From Pseudomonas mediterranea CFBP 5447 (lineage in GTDB: Bacteria; Pseudomonadota; Gammaproteobacteria; Pseudomonadales; Pseudomonadaceae), in the NCBI RefSeq assembly GCF_000774145.1, contig NZ_KN322983.1:310001-374000 (forward strand): a stretch of 64,000 nucleotides of DNA, read 5' to 3'. Below the pieces are notes generated by a model. That model was not told the origin of the DNA, did no database searches, and saw nothing but the letters and a program-made list of their open reading frames with translations. Shown here in pieces: positions 62,747 through 64,000 of the stretch. Made by a program: the position numbers and the translations under genes. Numbering within the stretch: position 1 is the first letter of the stretch; each line of letters starts with the position of its first letter.

Positions 62747-63414
62747 TGCGCCTGCTTCTGGTGGAAGATCACGTTCCCCTGGCCGACGAGTTGATGGCCG
62801 GGTTGACACGGCAGGGCTATGCCGTCGACTGGCTCGCCGATGGTCGCGACGCGGTGTACCAAGGCAGCAGCGAACCCTATGACCTGATCATCCTCGACCT
62901 TGGCCTGCCGGGTGTGCCGGGGCTCGAAGTACTGGCCCAATGGCGTGCCGGCGGGATGAGTACTCCGGTGCTGATCCTCACCGCCCGCGGTTCCTGGGCC
63001 GAACGCATCGAAGGCCTCAAGGCCGGTGCCGACGATTACCTGACCAAGCCTTTTCATCCCGAGGAACTGCACCTGCGGGTCCAGGCGTTGCTGCGCCGCT
63101 CCCATGGCCAGGCCAATCAGCCGACGCTTCAGGCCGCCGGGCTGCATCTGGATGAGGGGCGCCAATGCGTGGTCCGCGACGGCGCGGACATCCAGCTGAC
63201 CGCCGCTGAATTTCGCTTGCTGCGCTATTTCATGCTTCACCCCGAGCAGATCCTCTCCAAGAGCCATCTCGCCGAACATCTGTATGACGGCGAAACCGAG
63301 CGGGACTCCAATGTGCTGGAAGTCCATGTCAATCACCTGCGACGCAAGCTGGGACGCAGCGTGATCGAAACCCGTCGCGGCCAGGGTTACCTGTTCGGCG
63401 GGCAGGCCCGGTGA
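62746..63414 (+). CDS. OmpR/PhoB family response regulator
   Basis: 222-residue regulator. The receiver domain has the phosphorylated Asp in [10 protein letters not shown] near residue 51, the threonine in LTARGS near residue 79 and the lysine in [10 protein letters not shown] near residue 101. The C-terminal winged helix (residues 130-218) ends RRGQGYLFG. Overlaps the PepSY 2 stop and the sensor kinase start (GTGA). Confidence 0.94.
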   Translation: MRLLLVEDHVPLADELMAGLTRQGYAVDWLADGRDAVYQGSSEPYDLIILDLGLPGVPGLEVLAQWRAGGMSTPVLILTARGSWAERIEGLKAGADDYLTKPFHPEELHLRVQALLRRSHGQANQPTLQAAGLHLDEGRQCVVRDGADIQLTAAEFRLLRYFMLHPEQILSKSHLAEHLYDGETERDSNVLEVHVNHLRRKLGRSVIETRRGQGYLFGGQAR

Positions 63415-64000
63415 GATCCATCCAGCGAGGGCTGAGCCTGGGCCTGATCGGTGTGATGGTGGTGGTTGGCCTGGTCCTGGCGCAGACCAGCCTGTGGCTG
63501 TTCGAGCTGGGATTGCAGCGCTATCTGGAGGCCGGGCTGCGCAACGACAGCGAAAGCCTGCTGGTAGCCCTGGTGCGTGGTCCCCAGGGGCTGCAGCTGG
63601 ATGAACGGCGTCTGTCGCCGGCCTATCTGCGACCCTTCTCTGGACATTATTTCCGCATCGATTTCGCCGACGTGCACTGGCGCTCCCGTTCCCTCTGGGA
63701 CCAGGAACTGCCCCGGCTCGACCATCCGGGCCTGCACGCAAACCTGCAACTGGGGCCTGAAGGCCAGAAACTGCTGGTATTGCGCACTGACTACCGGCGC
63801 CTGGGCCAAGCGATTTCCATCAGCGTGGCTCAGGACTACACGCCTGTGCGCGACAGTTTCCTGCGCATGCAGCAGATCGGCCTTGGCCTTGGCCTGGCGG
63901 GGCTGTTGCTGATCCTGTTGCTGCAACGGTTCACGGTGCGCCGCGCCCTGCGTCCGCTGGAGAAAGCCCGGGAACAGATCGCGCAACTGCAGCGTGGACA
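63411..64000 (+). CDS. Sensor histidine kinase (partial, cut by the window end)
   Basis: The first 196 or so residues of a membrane sensor kinase starting with GTG at 63411. Two helices (residues 8-30 and 150-170) enclose a periplasmic domain of about 115 residues; the HAMP-like segment [18 protein letters not shown] is at the cut end. The kinase domain lies beyond the window. It forms a two-component system with the response regulator and probably takes input from the two PepSY proteins. Confidence 0.92.
   Translation, partial: MRSIQRGLSLGLIGVMVVVGLVLAQTSLWLFELGLQRYLEAGLRNDSESLLVALVRGPQGLQLDERRLSPAYLRPFSGHYFRIDFADVHWRSRSLWDQELPRLDHPGLHANLQLGPEGQKLLVLRTDYRRLGQAISISVAQDYTPVRDSFLRMQQIGLGLGLAGLLLILLLQRFTVRRALRPLEKAREQIAQLQRG

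Overview
The window is a GC-rich stretch of a Pseudomonas chromosome, most likely from the fluorescens complex. The evidence is the complete aerobic-type cobalamin gene order (bluB-cobD-cobC-cobQ-cobU-cobT-phosphatase-cobS), the minC/minD/minE, rdgC, prc (algO), rmuC and htrB neighbourhoods known from the genus, and many intergenic copies of the short Pseudomonas REP palindrome (core GGGAGCGAGC...GCTCGCGA), usually as inverted pairs. Coding density is high and most content is core genome. No insertion sequence, prophage, CRISPR array or rRNA operon was seen.

Layout. 1-7.1 kb: late cobalamin operon, from lower-ligand synthesis (BluB) through cobinamide, amidation, nucleotide-loop assembly and the final transferase, with 4-bp ATGA overlaps nearly throughout. 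7.2-9.0 kb: a MarR-type regulator, an MFS transporter and a 39-residue membrane peptide, with two matching palindromic operators. 9.0-12.1 kb: glutathione peroxidase, a FadL-type outer-membrane channel and two small conserved unknowns. 12.1-13.0 kb: about 900 bases with no gene but several palindromes. 13.0-18.5 kb: Sel1-like protein, RmuC, and a large SSF-type hybrid sensor kinase. 18.9-26.9 kb: TetR/MFS divergent pair, cupin, TDT transporter, a fused MFS/acyltransferase, an SMR exporter behind a guanidine-II (mini-ykkC) riboswitch, a BASS-family transporter and RdgC. 27.0-27.3 kb: tRNA-Val and tRNA-Asp with promoter and terminator. 27.3-33.0 kb: a catalase-like protein with a di-haem cytochrome, an FKBP lipoprotein, a YkvA-type membrane protein behind paired DnaA boxes, and an XRE regulator with a partner.

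33.4-38.5 kb holds the main accessory locus: a 1577-residue Rhs protein whose C-terminal tip falls abruptly in GC, followed at once by a low-GC gene that is the probable immunity partner. 39.0-44.1 kb: an EAL-CBS-GGDEF protein, the Prc protease and a quinone oxidoreductase. 44.1-45.6 kb: a REP array with an internal tandem duplication, then two palindromic boxes, a small acidic protein with an EF-hand-like loop, and a secreted protein made of three VMO-I (vitelline membrane outer layer I) repeats whose start codon lies in the loop of a perfect hairpin. This last group is the least familiar and most interesting part of the window.

45.8-52.3 kb: an ABC importer with two phosphatases and a divergent GntR/UTRA regulator, probably for a phosphonate or phosphoester. 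52.2-61.9 kb: M18 aminopeptidase, pseudouridine synthase, minCDE, lipid A acyltransferase, two patatin-type proteins, an alpha/beta hydrolase with an Asp nucleophile, and QueD. 62.1-64.0 kb: two PepSY proteins leading into a two-component system; the sensor kinase runs off the end of the window.
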